Shown piece by piece: positions 19,338 through 30,411 of a stretch of 64,000 nt of DNA (position 1 is the stretch's first letter; each line of letters begins with the position of its first letter). Source of the stretch: Ancalomicrobiaceae bacterium (GTDB taxonomy: Bacteria > Pseudomonadota > Alphaproteobacteria > Rhizobiales > Ancalomicrobiaceae); the NCBI GenBank assembly GCA_031291595.1, contig JARLIU010000097.1:1-64000 (forward strand). Reading direction: 5' to 3'. The notes under the pieces are model-generated. The model ran no database searches. It saw only the letters and a list, made by a program, of their open reading frames with translations, and had not been told where the DNA came from. Both the position numbers and the translations under genes were made by a program.

Positions 19338-19895
19338 ATGTACAGAATCGTGGAAGAGGGCGCGGCCGAGGCCGCCGCCCGCGAAGCCTTGCTCGACCGT
19401 GCGTTCGGCCCCGGCCGCCACTTCAAGACGTCTGCCCGCATGCGCTCCGGCCGTCTGCCGGCGGATGGTCTGTCGCTGGTCGCCCGGACTGTCGCCAGCC
19501 ATCGCATCGCCGCTACCGTGCGGCTGTGGCATGTCGCGCTCGGTGACGGCATCGATGGCGATGCCCGCGCCGCCCTGATGCTCGGGCCCTTGGCGGTCGA
19601 CCCGTCGCTGCAGAGCCACGGCCTCGGCGCCCGGCTGATGCGCCATGCGCTGGCCGAGGCTGCCTGCCGCGGCCACCGGTGCGTGATCCTGGTCGGCGAC
19701 CCCGAGTACTACGAGCGCTTCGGCTTCGAGAGCGGTCTGGCCGGCAGCCTGCGCCTGCCCGGCCCGGTCGAACAGCACCGCTTCCAGGGCTTCGAACTGG
19801 TCCCCGGCGCGCTCGCGGGCGCCAGCGGTCTGGTCAGGCCGACCGGTGCCAAGGCACCGCCGGTCGTGGAAAGCCTGCTGGCGCTGGCGAGTTGA
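19338..19895 (+). CDS. GNAT-family N-acetyltransferase
   Basis: LGPLAVDPSLQSHGLGARLMRHALAEAACRGHRCVILVGDPEYYERFGFE. Confidence 0.88.
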   Translation: MYRIVEEGAAEAAAREALLDRAFGPGRHFKTSARMRSGRLPADGLSLVARTVASHRIAATVRLWHVALGDGIDGDARAALMLGPLAVDPSLQSHGLGARLMRHALAEAACRGHRCVILVGDPEYYERFGFESGLAGSLRLPGPVEQHRFQGFELVPGALAGASGLVRPTGAKAPPVVESLLALAS

Positions 19896-20180
19896 GGTCT
19901 GGTCCCGGCCGCCGAGCTGAAATGGGGCGACCGACGGCCGGCCGATCGGCCGCTGGTGAAGCCCGCCGATGCCGACGTCTCGTCATTGCAGAAGCCGCCA
20001 CGGGCCGTTCCGGCAGTCGGTCGTCCCCCGGACCTGCGGCAGGACGGGCATCGGCGGCGGCGCAGACAGGCTGCGAGCCGATACAATCGCCCTCATCCGC
20101 CCGTCACATGCATCCGGCAGAATTCCGACACGATCGCCCCGATTCCGGTTGACGCACGCCGGAACCTCTGACTTCAACAC

Positions 20181-20256
20181 CTAGTGCACCGACTCATTCA
20201 TTCGCTTCATAGTGCTGCAGGTTCGTGAGCGAATGAATGAGTCAAAGGTGCCCTAG
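20181..20256. repeat. Palindromic element A1 (CTAGTG family), first half of paired element
   Basis: Left arm CTAGTGCACC-GACTCATTCATTCGCT; right arm reverse complement CTAGGGCACC-TTT-GACTCATTCATTCGCT. Confidence 0.9.
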
Positions 20257-20269
20257 CAACCCTATGACT

Positions 20270-20348
20270 CTAGTGCAGTTTACGACACAAACACTTGATC
20301 GGCGAACCCGCGGCACGCATGAATCAAGTGTTTGTGTCACTGCACTAG
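20270..20348. repeat. Palindromic element A2 (CTAGTG family), second half of paired element
   Basis: Left arm CTAGTGCAGT-TTAC-GACACAAACACTTGAT; right arm reverse complement CTAGTGCAGT-GACACAAACACTTGAT. Confidence 0.9.
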
Positions 20349-20378
20349 CCATCAGTTCCAGCCGGAGGTTCCACGCGA

Positions 20379-21809
20379 ATGTCGACCTGGCCCGTCTATC
20401 ACACCATCACCGGTCCCATCGTCATGATCGGCTTCGGCTCGATCGGGCGCGGCATGCTGCCGCTGATCGAGCGCCATTTCGACTTCGATTCCAAGCGCAT
20501 GGTGGTGATCGATCCGGTCGACGACGATCGCAAGCTGTTGGACGAGCGCGGTATCCGCTACCTCCAGGCCGCCGTCACCCGTGACAACTACCGCGACCTG
20601 CTGGCCCCCCTCCTCACCGAGGGCGACGGCCGGGGCTTCTGCGTCAACCTGTCCGTCGACACCTCCTCGCTCGACATCATGCGGCTCTGCCGCGAGTTGG
20701 GCGTGCTCTACATCGATACCGTCATCGAGCCCTGGCTCGGCTTCTACTTCGACAAGACCAAGGACGTGGCGGCACGCTCCAACTACGCGTTGCGCGAGAC
20801 GCTCCTCGCCGAAATGCGCGCCAGCCCCGGCGGCACGACCGCGGTCAGTTGCTGCGGCGCCAACCCGGGCATGGTGTCCTGGTTCGTCAAGCAGGCGCTC
20901 ATCGACATCGCCCGCGATACCGGCCACCCGACCGAAGTCCCGACCTCGCGCGACGGCTGGGGCCGGCTGGCGAAGCAACTCGGCGTGAAGGGCATTCACA
21001 TCGCCGAGCGCGACACCCAGCGCGCTCGCGATCCCAAGCCCGCCGATGTCTTCGTCAACACCTGGTCGGTGGAGGGCTTCGTCTCGGAAGGCAACCAGCC
21101 GGCCGAACTCGGCTGGGGCACGCATGAGACCTGGCTGCCGGCGAACGGCCGCACGCACCCGGAAGGCTGCGGCGCCGCCGTCTATCTCTTACAGGCGGGT
21201 GCCAATACCCGCGTCCGCTCCTGGTGCCCGACCCCCGGCGCGCAATACGGTTTCCTCGTCACCCACAACGAGGCGATCTCGATTGCCGACTATCTGACGG
21301 TGCGCGACGGCGACACGGTCGTCTATCGCCCGACTTGCCATTACGCCTATCACCCGGCCAACGATGCCGTGCTGTCGCTGCACGAGATGTTCGGCGCCAC
21401 CGGCCGCATGCAGTCGGATTGGAAGATCTTGGACGAGCACGAAATCGTCGACGGCGTCGACGAACTCGGCGTCCTCATCTTCGGCCACTCAAAGAACGCC
21501 TATTGGTACGGCTCGCGCCTCTCCATCGAGGAGACCCGTCGGTTGGCGCCTTACCAGAACGCCACCGGCATGCAGGTCAGTTCCGCCGTGCTCGCCGGTA
21601 TGGTCTGGGCGTTGGAAAATCCAACCTCGGGTATCGTCGAAGCCGACGAGATCGACTTCAGACGCTGCCTTGAGGTGCAGCGGCCCTATCTCGGCCCGCT
21701 CGAAGGTCACTACACCGATTGGACGCCGCTCGCCGACCGCCCCGGGCTGTTCCCAGAGGACCTCGACGTGAGCGAGCCGTGGAGCTTTCGCAACGTCTTG
21801 GTGCGGTGA
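20379..21809 (+). CDS. hss: Homospermidine synthase
   Basis: MIGFGSIGRGMLPLIERHFDFDSKRMVVIDP; YIDTVIEPWLGFY; CCGANPGMVSWFVKQAL. Confidence 0.94.
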   Translation: MSTWPVYHTITGPIVMIGFGSIGRGMLPLIERHFDFDSKRMVVIDPVDDDRKLLDERGIRYLQAAVTRDNYRDLLAPLLTEGDGRGFCVNLSVDTSSLDIMRLCRELGVLYIDTVIEPWLGFYFDKTKDVAARSNYALRETLLAEMRASPGGTTAVSCCGANPGMVSWFVKQALIDIARDTGHPTEVPTSRDGWGRLAKQLGVKGIHIAERDTQRARDPKPADVFVNTWSVEGFVSEGNQPAELGWGTHETWLPANGRTHPEGCGAAVYLLQAGANTRVRSWCPTPGAQYGFLVTHNEAISIADYLTVRDGDTVVYRPTCHYAYHPANDAVLSLHEMFGATGRMQSDWKILDEHEIVDGVDELGVLIFGHSKNAYWYGSRLSIEETRRLAPYQNATGMQVSSAVLAGMVWALENPTSGIVEADEIDFRRCLEVQRPYLGPLEGHYTDWTPLADRPGLFPEDLDVSEPWSFRNVLVR

Positions 21810-21934
21810 GGAACGTCCCCCGGCTGCGACGGGACAGCTGCGGCATTGTGCCCGTTAGCCCTAAAGCGAATTGTCGGAAGCCGGTCCGCGTGCTAATTAG
21901 TTCCAAAATGCCGAACTAATGACAGGAGGCCGTC

Positions 21935-22915
21935 ATGACTGTCGCCCGTATCGTCCGCATTGAAGCCCAAGGCGGCCCCGAGGTCATGCAACTCGTCGAC
22001 GTCGAGTTGCCGCCGCCCGGCCCCGGCGAAGTGCAACTGCGCCAGACCGCCATCGGCTTCAACTTCGTCGACATCTACCAGCGCTCCGGCCTCTACAAGG
22101 TGCCGTTGCCGTCAGGCGTCGGCAACGAGGCAGCGGGCGTCGTCGAGGCGCTCGGTGCGGATGTCGCCGACATCGCCGTCGGTGACCGCGTCGCCTATGC
22201 CACCGCCGGTGCCGGCGCCTATGCCAGCGCCCGCAACGTGGCTGCGGCCAAACTGGTGAAGATCCCCGCCGGCGTCTCCGACGAGCAGGCCGCCGTCTTC
22301 ATGCTGAAAGGCATGACCGCGCAATTCCTGGTGAAAAAGACCCACAGAATAGAGCCCGGCGACCTCGTCATCGTGCATGCGGCGGCCGGCGGTGTCGGCC
22401 AGATCCTGGTGCGTTGGGCCAAGGCGCTCGGCGCCATCGTCGTCGGCACGGCCGGCGGACCGGAGAAAGTCGCCCGCGTGCTGGAGATCGGCGCCGACCA
22501 CGCCATCGACTACCGCCGCCCCGACTGGGTCGAGGCCGTGCTTGCCGCCACCGGCGGCACCAAGGCGCGCGTCGTCTATGATTCCGTCGGCAAGGATACC
22601 TTCCTGAAATCGCTCGATCTCACCGCGCCGTTCGGCCTGGTGGCGCTCTACGGCGCCGCCTCCGGCCCGGTCGAGCCGCTCGACCTGCAGTTGCTCGCCG
22701 CCAAGGGCTGCCTGTTCGTGACACGGCCGTCACTGTTTCAGCATGCCGCGACGACCGCGGCCCTGCGCGAGGGCGCGGCCGATCTGTTCGAGGCCATCGC
22801 CGCCGGCATCATCGGCGTCGACATCGGCGCGCGCTTCCGCCTCGACGACATCGTCGCGGCGCACCGGGCGGCGGAGGCACGCGCCACCACCGGCGCCATC
22901 CTGATCACGCCGTAG
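21935..22915 (+). CDS. NADPH:quinone oxidoreductase
   Basis: GEVQLRQTAIGFNFVDIYQRSGLY; VHAAAGGVGQILVRWAKALGA. Confidence 0.93.
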   Translation: MTVARIVRIEAQGGPEVMQLVDVELPPPGPGEVQLRQTAIGFNFVDIYQRSGLYKVPLPSGVGNEAAGVVEALGADVADIAVGDRVAYATAGAGAYASARNVAAAKLVKIPAGVSDEQAAVFMLKGMTAQFLVKKTHRIEPGDLVIVHAAAGGVGQILVRWAKALGAIVVGTAGGPEKVARVLEIGADHAIDYRRPDWVEAVLAATGGTKARVVYDSVGKDTFLKSLDLTAPFGLVALYGAASGPVEPLDLQLLAAKGCLFVTRPSLFQHAATTAALREGAADLFEAIAAGIIGVDIGARFRLDDIVAAHRAAEARATTGAILITP

Positions 22916-22932
22916 TCGCGGCGGCGTCCCGT

Positions 22933-24606
22933 TCAGGCCGCCGCGATCTCGCCGAGGAAGTCTGCGATATCGCGGTTGAGCGCCTGGATGACCCCCTCCA
23001 GCCGGCCGGACTCTTCAAGCAACCCTTGCGACATCTGCTTGGTATTGTTCACCACCGCGTCGATCTCGGAGATGTAGGAATTGACCTCGACGGTGCCCTT
23101 GGCCGCCTCCGCCACGTTGCGGGCGATCTCGTTGGTCGAAGCGCCCTGCTCCTCGACCGCCGAGGCCACCGACATGGTGATGCGGTCGATGTCGCGGATC
23201 GTCGTGCCGATCGTCTCGATCGCCGAGACGGTGGTCCGCGTGGCCGCCTGCATGGCGGAGATCTGCGCCGCGATTTCCTCCGTTGCCTTGGCGGTCTGAC
23301 CGGCAAGGTTCTTCACCTCGTTGGCGACGACGGCAAAGCCGCGCCCAGCTTCGCCCGCCCGCGCCGATTCGATCGTCGCATTGAGGGCGAGGAGGTTGGT
23401 CTGCGCCGCAATCGACTGGATCAGCCCGACGACCGCGCCGATCCGTTCCGCCGAAGCACTGAGCGAGCCGACGGCGGCCGCCGATTCGTCCGTATAAGTC
23501 ACCGCCCGCGTCGCCGTCCTGGCGGCATCGTCGACATTGCGATTAATCTCGGCAATCGAGGCCGACAGTTCCTCGGCGGCCGATGCCACCGTCTGCACGT
23601 TGGACGTCGTGCGTTCGGATGCCCGCGCCACCTGACGCGTCTGCTCCGCGCCAAGGGTCGACCGTTCGATCTGGCTCTTCGCCGCTTCCGCAACCAACGC
23701 CGTCACCTGCTTCACCGCCTGCAGCGATTGCTGCACGCCGTGCTCGAACGTCGCGACGAGCGACAGGATGCGCGCCTGCCGAGCATCGCGCTCGCGCATC
23801 GACTGTTCCGACGCAGCGCCGGCTTCGGTCGCCGCAGCGACCGACGTGCGATAGTGTTCGACCGCCGCCGCCAGCGCGCCGATCTCGTCGTTGCGATCGC
23901 GGCTCGGTACGGAGAGCGCGGTTTCGCCGCGAGCGATGCGCTGGATGCAGGCGACGAGATCGCGGATTGGCCGGCCGATGCGCCGCTGCGCAAACATCAT
24001 GCCGAAGGCGACGCAGCCGATCAGCACGATCAGCGTTGCAATCGTCAGATACTTGCCGATAAGCCCCGCGCGTTCGTTCGCCGCACTGATCTCCAAGCTT
24101 TCGTCGCGCAACCGCGCGCCGAGCGCCTCGAGGTCCTTGTTGAGCTGGATCCTGACCGAACGATTGGCGTCGTTGTCGCTCTGCTTGCGCGCTTCCGACG
24201 GCCCGACCTCAAGCCCGAGCCGCACCGTCTCCTTGCGGAAATCGCGGAATTGCGCGGCGCGTTGCTTGAACTGGTCAAACTCCGATCTCAGCTGCGGCGC
24301 CAGGTCGGCATCCCATTCGGCAACCGACTTGTCCATCCGATCAAGGCTCTGCAGCAGTCCGGTGGCGAATTTCTTGGTAGTGGCAGCGTCCGGCGACATG
24401 AAGATGCCGCGCGAATCCATCACCACCGCGTAGATGAGGCCGTTGACCCGTTCAATGGCGATGACGCCGCGCAAGTTGCGCGTATTCATCGCCTCAAGCT
24501 TGCCGATCTCGCTTTCCTGCCACAGTGCGATGCCGCCGAGTGCCAGACCTGCCGCCATCATGACGGCGAACACCAGAGAAAGCCGGGTGGAAATAGAATT
24601 TGCCAT
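22933..24606 (-). CDS. Methyl-accepting chemotaxis protein (paralog 1)
   Basis: [81 protein letters not shown] hairpin. Confidence 0.93.
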   Translation of the reverse strand: MANSISTRLSLVFAVMMAAGLALGGIALWQESEIGKLEAMNTRNLRGVIAIERVNGLIYAVVMDSRGIFMSPDAATTKKFATGLLQSLDRMDKSVAEWDADLAPQLRSEFDQFKQRAAQFRDFRKETVRLGLEVGPSEARKQSDNDANRSVRIQLNKDLEALGARLRDESLEISAANERAGLIGKYLTIATLIVLIGCVAFGMMFAQRRIGRPIRDLVACIQRIARGETALSVPSRDRNDEIGALAAAVEHYRTSVAAATEAGAASEQSMRERDARQARILSLVATFEHGVQQSLQAVKQVTALVAEAAKSQIERSTLGAEQTRQVARASERTTSNVQTVASAAEELSASIAEINRNVDDAARTATRAVTYTDESAAAVGSLSASAERIGAVVGLIQSIAAQTNLLALNATIESARAGEAGRGFAVVANEVKNLAGQTAKATEEIAAQISAMQAATRTTVSAIETIGTTIRDIDRITMSVASAVEEQGASTNEIARNVAEAAKGTVEVNSYISEIDAVVNNTKQMSQGLLEESGRLEGVIQALNRDIADFLGEIAAA

Positions 24607-24963
24607 TGTCACCGCCCAAGATGCGCAGGCGGCCAAAACACCGCCACTACGACCGCAGTGTCGTTCAGACGTATGAAAAAGCTCTAAACCTAAGACTGCT
24701 CGACATTTTCGTGCAATTCGCTGAAAGCTGAATGTGTGTCCAATAAGTACACTTTACTATACAAGTCACATCTTCGGGTGAGTCCTGCGGAATATACCAA
24801 ATATTAGTTGTATTTCTGCCCGCCGGAGCGATCGGAGACACCGATTTCGAAAAATAGTCCTATGCTCTCGTCGCCGCTCCAGCATGCCGCAATAGCGGAC
24901 GCTCCGCGCGGGCGGCGCGGCCAATCGTTTCGAGACTATCGCCGCCACCGTCGGAGCGCCCGT

Positions 24964-26640
24964 TCAGGCCGCCGCGATCTCGCTGAGGAAATGGCCAACG
25001 GTGCCGTTGAGCGCGCGGATGACCGTTTCCAACCGGTCGGCCTCGTCGAGCAGTCCCTGCGACATCTCGCTGGTGTTGTTCACTACCGCATCGATCTCGG
25101 AGATATAGGAATTGACCTCCACGGTCCCCTTGGCCGCCTCCGACACGTTGCGGGCGATTTCGTTGGTCGAGGCGCCCTGCTCCTCGACCGCCGAGGCGAC
25201 CGACACGGTGATGCGGTCGATCTCGCGGATTGTCGTACCGATCGTCTCGATCGCCGAGACGGTGGTCCGGGTGGCCGCCTGCATGGCGGAGATCTGGGCG
25301 GCGATCTCTTCCGTCGCCTTGGCGGTCTGACCGGCAAGGTTCTTCACCTCGTTGGCGACGACGGCAAAGCCGCGCCCAGCTTCGCCCGCCCGTGCCGATT
25401 CGATCGTCGCATTGAGGGCGAGGAGGTTGGTCTGTGCCGCGATCGACTGGATCAGCCCGACGACCGCGCCGATCCGTTCCGCCGACGCGCTGAGCGAGCC
25501 GACGGCGGCCGCCGATTCGTCCGTATAGGTCACCGCCCGCGTCGCCGTCCTGGCCGCATCGTCGACATTGCGATTGATCTCGGCAATCGAGGCTGACAGT
25601 TGTTCGGCGGCGGAGGAAACCGTCTGCACGTTCGACGTCGTACGTTCGGATGCCAGCGCCACCTGGCGCGTCTGTTCGGCTCCGAGCGCCGACCGTTCAA
25701 TCTGGCTCTTCGCCGCCTCCGAGACCGACGATGTCACCTGTTCCACCGCTCGCAGCGATGTCTGCATGTCGCGGTCGAACGTCGAGACGAGCGACAGGAT
25801 GCGCGCCTGCCGCACTTCGCGCTCGCGCATCGACTGTTCCGACGCAGCGCCGGCTTCGGTCGCCGCAGCGACCGACGTGCGATAGTGTTCGACCGCCGCC
25901 GCCAACGCGCCGATCTCGTCGTTGCGGTCGCGGCTCGGTACGGAGAGCGCTGTTTCGCCGCGGGCGATGCGCTGGATGCAGGCGACGAGATCGCGGATCG
26001 GCCCGCCGATCCGCCGCTGCGCGAACATCATGCCGAAGGCGACGCAGCCAATCAGTACGATCAGCGTTGCAATCGTCAGATATTTGCCGATGAGCGCGGC
26101 ACGCTCGTTCGCCGCACCGATTGCCAGGCTTTCGTCGCGCAGTCGGGCGCCGAGCGCCTCGAGGTCCTTGTTGAGTTGGCTCCTGACCGTGCGGTTGGCG
26201 TCGTTGTCACCCTGCTTGCGCGCTTCCGGTGGCCCGACCTCGGTGCCAAGTCGCACCGTTTCCCTGCGGAAGTCGCGGAACTGCGCCGCGCGGACCTTGA
26301 ACTGGTCGAACGTCGATCGCAGATCGGGCGGCAGATCAGCATCCCACTCGGAGACCGTCTTCTCCATCCCGTCGAGGCTTTTCAATAGCCCGCTGGCGAA
26401 CTTCTTGGCCGTCGCAGTGTCTGGCGACATGTAGATGCCGCGCGAATCCATCACCACCGCATAGATGAGACCGTTGACCCGCTCGATGGCGATAGCCCCG
26501 CGCAAGTTGCGCGTATTCATCGCTTCGAGCTTGCCGATCTCGCTCTCCTGCCACAACGCGATAGCGCCGAGCGCCAAGCCTGCCGCCATCATCACGGCGA
26601 ACACGAGAGAAAGTCGGGTGGAAATAGACTTTGCCATCAT
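24964..26640 (-). CDS. Methyl-accepting chemotaxis protein (paralog 2, tandem duplicate)
   Basis: Near-identical to 22933-24606 along most of its length; identical signalling hairpin. Confidence 0.93.
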   Translation of the reverse strand: MMAKSISTRLSLVFAVMMAAGLALGAIALWQESEIGKLEAMNTRNLRGAIAIERVNGLIYAVVMDSRGIYMSPDTATAKKFASGLLKSLDGMEKTVSEWDADLPPDLRSTFDQFKVRAAQFRDFRRETVRLGTEVGPPEARKQGDNDANRTVRSQLNKDLEALGARLRDESLAIGAANERAALIGKYLTIATLIVLIGCVAFGMMFAQRRIGGPIRDLVACIQRIARGETALSVPSRDRNDEIGALAAAVEHYRTSVAAATEAGAASEQSMREREVRQARILSLVSTFDRDMQTSLRAVEQVTSSVSEAAKSQIERSALGAEQTRQVALASERTTSNVQTVSSAAEQLSASIAEINRNVDDAARTATRAVTYTDESAAAVGSLSASAERIGAVVGLIQSIAAQTNLLALNATIESARAGEAGRGFAVVANEVKNLAGQTAKATEEIAAQISAMQAATRTTVSAIETIGTTIREIDRITVSVASAVEEQGASTNEIARNVSEAAKGTVEVNSYISEIDAVVNNTSEMSQGLLDEADRLETVIRALNGTVGHFLSEIAAA

Positions 26641-27065
26641 CGCTGCCCATAGTGCCAAAAGCGGCTCAATCGCTGCCGCCACGACTGCAATGTTATTCGA
26701 ATGTGTGAATTAAGTTCTAAGCCGGCAACAGTCGCTGTCTTTGCAGCCTTGGGTCAAAGCCAAACTACGTTCAAATTGTAGGTACTTTTAGCTATAAATT
26801 TCAGTCGAGACACCTATTGCTCCGAATTGGCCAAGTCTTAATTTGGAATTAGCCGTCTTCTCCGCTGCCGGGCGACGATGACGCAAGGACATGGCTGTCG
26901 GACGGACTCAAATGGCAGCAGATCTGGGCGAACGGCAGCGAACGCTGACATCGCCCACGCTCGCCGGCCGCATCGCGAGGCAGCCTGAAACACATATGAC
27001 CGTCAGAATACATTCATCGTGGCCAGATGTAGCGTGACCTGAAACCCCGGACGGATTTTCAGCGC

Positions 27066-27093
27066 AACAAAAAACCCCGCGCCAGGCGCGGGG
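27066..27093 (-). terminator. Rho-independent terminator of rpmE
   Basis: On minus strand CCCCGCGCC-t-GGCGCGGGG followed by T-rich run. Confidence 0.85.
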
Positions 27094-27126
27094 TCCATGC
27101 AGTCGACAGGACTGGGCAGATCTCGT

Positions 27127-27348
27127 TCAGATCCCGATGCCCTTGAACTTGTCCTTGAACTTGGAGATGCGACCGCCGCGGTCGAGCAGCGTCTGCGACC
27201 CGCCGGTCCAGGCCGGGTGCGACGTCGGATCGATGTCGAGGTTGAGCGTGTCCCCGGCCTTGCCGTAGGTCGAACGCGTCCAGTATTCGGTGCCGTTGGT
27301 CATCACGACCTTGATCCGGTGATAATCCGGATGGATGCCTTCCTTCAT
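27127..27348 (-). CDS. rpmE: 50S ribosomal protein L31
   Basis: [73 protein letters not shown]. Confidence 0.96.
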   Translation of the reverse strand: MKEGIHPDYHRIKVVMTNGTEYWTRSTYGKAGDTLNLDIDPTSHPAWTGGSQTLLDRGGRISKFKDKFKGIGI

Positions 27349-27633
27349 TGCCCTTGTCCTTGCCTGTGGGTGTCCGGACGCTCTCGGGGTGCCAAGCGAT
27401 CCCCGCACGTCGCGACCCATGTTGCAACCCGCCGCGTTGCCGCTGGCCAACACGTAAGAAAGGCCGCGAGCCCGTTTGAAGCCGCAGCCTTTCGTAACCG
27501 GACGCCTTCGTACAATAATGCCCGCCCGGAAACAAGCGTGATGCGGGCGCCGAACAGCTTGACGCGCCACCAAAGGTGCGCGACATGGGCCGACCGGCGG
27601 CGCAACTGCCGGCGCCAGCCAGGGGAGGACACA

Positions 27634-28812
27634 ATGCTGACAACCACCGCCGGTTTCGACCGGATCGGCGACGAGAACGCCTTTGCCGTGCTCGCCCGCG
27701 CGCAAGCACTGGCGGCTTCGGGTCGCGACATCGTCAATCTCGGCATCGGGCAGCCGGACTTTCGCACCCCCGACCACATCGTCGAGGCCGCCGTCAAGGC
27801 GCTGCGCGACGGCCACCACGGCTACACGGCCGCGACCGGAATTCTGCCGTTGCGCGAGGCGGTTGCGGCGGACGTGCACGCCCGCACCGGCGCCGAGGTC
27901 AGCCCCGGGCGGGTGATGATCGTGCCGGGCGGCAAGGTCACCATGCATATGGCGATCCTGATGTTCGGCGAACCCGGCGCCGACATCCTCTATCCCGACC
28001 CCGGCTTTCCGATCTATCGCTCGATGATCGAATTCACCGGTGCCCGGCCCCTGCCCGTACCGATCCGCGAGGCAAACGGCTTTGCCTTCTCGGCCGAGGA
28101 GACGCTAAACCTCATCACGCCCGAGACCCGGCTGTTGATCCTCAATTCCCCCGCCAATCCGACCGGCGGCGTCACGCCGCGCGTCGAGATCGAGACGCTG
28201 GTCGCCGGTCTCGCCCGCTTCCCCAATGTCGCCATCCTGTCCGACGAGATCTACGGCCGCATGGTCTATGATGGCGCCGAACACGTGTCGCTGGCACGTT
28301 TTCCGGAAATCGCCGACCGGCTGATCCTGTTGGACGGTTGGTCGAAGACCTACGCGATGACCGGCTGGCGGCTGGGCTATTCGGTCTGGCCCGAGCGGCT
28401 CATCGACATGGCGCGCAAATTCGCCGTCAATTCCTATTCCTGCGTCAATGCCGCCGCCCAGTTCGCCGGGCTCGCGGCGCTGACCGGGCCGCAAGGCTGC
28501 GTGGCCGAGATGGTCGCCGAATTCGACCGACGGCGGCGGGCGATCGTACCCGCACTGAATTCGCTGCCGGGCGTCTCCTGCGTCGTCCCCGCCGGCGCCT
28601 TCTACGCCTTCCCGAATATCGCGGACACCGCCTGGAAGGCGAAGCCGCTCGCCTCGGCGCTGCTCGAAGACGCCGGCGTCGCCGCCATCGGCGGCCCCGA
28701 TTTCGGCGTCTACGGCGAAGGCTATCTGCGCCTCTCCTACGCCAATTCGCTCGACAACATCCTCGCCGCGATCGAACGCATCAGGGGATTCCTTGAACGG
28801 CGGAACGGCTGA
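27634..28812 (+). CDS. Class I/II pyridoxal-phosphate aminotransferase
   Basis: [59 protein letters not shown]. Confidence 0.93.
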   Translation: MLTTTAGFDRIGDENAFAVLARAQALAASGRDIVNLGIGQPDFRTPDHIVEAAVKALRDGHHGYTAATGILPLREAVAADVHARTGAEVSPGRVMIVPGGKVTMHMAILMFGEPGADILYPDPGFPIYRSMIEFTGARPLPVPIREANGFAFSAEETLNLITPETRLLILNSPANPTGGVTPRVEIETLVAGLARFPNVAILSDEIYGRMVYDGAEHVSLARFPEIADRLILLDGWSKTYAMTGWRLGYSVWPERLIDMARKFAVNSYSCVNAAAQFAGLAALTGPQGCVAEMVAEFDRRRRAIVPALNSLPGVSCVVPAGAFYAFPNIADTAWKAKPLASALLEDAGVAAIGGPDFGVYGEGYLRLSYANSLDNILAAIERIRGFLERRNG

Positions 28813-28821
28813 CGGGCGGCT

Positions 28822-29292
28822 TCAGCGCCGCTTGAGCGCTTCGATCAGCCCCGTCGCAGCTGCGGTCACGTCCACCCATACCCGCTCGAACTCAGCCGGC
28901 CCGCCGTAGTAGGGATCGGCGATCGCCTCGCCGGCGCGGCCGGGAATATAGTCGGCGAGGAGCCGCACTTGCGCGGTCGCATCGGCCGGACGGATGTCGA
29001 GTACGTCCGCGAGATTGGCGTGGTCGAGTGCCAGGATGTGGGTGAAGCGGCGAAAATCCTCCGCTCGCACCTTGCGCACCTTCAGGCCGGAGATATCGAC
29101 GCCGTGCCGCTTGGCCGTCGCCTGCGCCCGCTGATCCGGCGAGGAACCCGGGTGCCAGCCGCCGGTGCCGGCGGAATCGATCGTCACCTCAAGCCCCGCC
29201 GCCTCCGCCGCTGCCCGAAACGCCCCCTCCGCCATCGGCGAACGACAGATGTTGCCGAGACAGACGAACAGCACGGCGGGACGGTCGGGCAA
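28822..29292 (-). CDS. Low-molecular-weight protein-tyrosine phosphatase
   Basis: VLFVCLGNICRSPMAEGAF; DPYYGGPAEFE. Confidence 0.94.
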   Translation of the reverse strand: MPDRPAVLFVCLGNICRSPMAEGAFRAAAEAAGLEVTIDSAGTGGWHPGSSPDQRAQATAKRHGVDISGLKVRKVRAEDFRRFTHILALDHANLADVLDIRPADATAQVRLLADYIPGRAGEAIADPYYGGPAEFERVWVDVTAAATGLIEALKRR

Positions 29293-29340
29293 ACGCGCAT
29301 CCTCCGGGTTGGGGGGCAGGGACCGGGTCAGCTTCGGCCC

Positions 29341-30300
29341 TCACCGCGGCCACGGCGTCTCCGGCACCGGCGTCAACGGCGCGCCCTTGTCGAACCAGTT
29401 GACGAGATTGTCGACCATCAGTTGCCCCATCGCTGCGCGCGTATGCTGCGAGGCCGACCCGACGTGCGGCAGCAGCACGACTCGCTCGAATGCCGCCAGT
29501 TCCGCCGGCCGGCAGGGTTCGACCGCATAGACGTCGAGCCCGGCGGACTGGAGCTTGCCGGCTTGCAGCGCCGCCACCAGCGCTGCCTCGTCGACCGCCG
29601 AGCCGCGGCCGATGTTGATGAAGATGCCCTCGGGGCCCAGCGCCTCGAACACTTCCGCATTGATGGCGTGATAGGTCGCGTCGCCCCCCGGCAGCACCGA
29701 GACGAGGATATCGACTAGGCCGGCCAGACCGATGAGCGTATCGACGTAGGCAATGTCGGCGTCCGCGACCGGCCGGCGATTGTGATAGGCGAGCCCCACG
29801 CCGAAGCCCTTCAGCCGGGCGGCGATCGCCTTGCCGATGCGGCCATAGCCGACGATGCCGACGGTCTTGCCGCGCAGGGTGGCATGCGAATACGGAAAGC
29901 CGCCCGTCAGCCAGCGACCCTCGCGCACGAAGCGCTCGGCGGCGCCCAGTTCGCGCACCGTCATCAGGATGAGGCCGAGCGCGGTATCCGCCACCTCCTC
30001 CGTCAGCACGTCAGGCGTATTGGTGACGACGATGCCGCGCTTGGCGGCATAGGGAGCGTCGACGGTGTCGTAGCCGACGCCGAAATTGCCGATGATCTCC
30101 AGTTTCGGCAGCTGGTCGATCAGCGCCGCGTCGGTCCTCAGGCTGCCGGAGGTGGCTATGGCGCGGATCCTGTCCTTGCGCTCGGCGATGAAACCTTGCC
30201 TGTCGGCCGCTTCCCACAGGCGATGCAGCTCAAAATGCGCCTCGAGCGCACGCGCCGCGACAGGGATCGGCCCCAACAACAGGAGATCGGGTTTAGGCAT
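29341..30300 (-). CDS. D-isomer-specific 2-hydroxyacid dehydrogenase
   Basis: NFGVGYDTVDAPYAAKRGIVVTNTPDVLTEEVADTALGL; GKTVGIVGYGRIGKAIAARLKGFG. Confidence 0.93.
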   Translation of the reverse strand: MPKPDLLLLGPIPVAARALEAHFELHRLWEAADRQGFIAERKDRIRAIATSGSLRTDAALIDQLPKLEIIGNFGVGYDTVDAPYAAKRGIVVTNTPDVLTEEVADTALGLILMTVRELGAAERFVREGRWLTGGFPYSHATLRGKTVGIVGYGRIGKAIAARLKGFGVGLAYHNRRPVADADIAYVDTLIGLAGLVDILVSVLPGGDATYHAINAEVFEALGPEGIFINIGRGSAVDEAALVAALQAGKLQSAGLDVYAVEPCRPAELAAFERVVLLPHVGSASQHTRAAMGQLMVDNLVNWFDKGAPLTPVPETPWPR

Positions 30301-30411
30301 GGGTCCTCCGGCGCATTCGTGACACAACTGCCCCGCGCCAAGCGTCGGCCGGCGCGGGGGAGAGGACCATAGCGGGTTTTTTGTCGCCTGCCAGCGGCCG
30401 GAACGCGCCCC

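Noticed and set aside
23026-24687. 553-aa plus-strand ORF
   Set aside because: Antisense to MCP paralog 1; same artefact appears over MCP paralog 2
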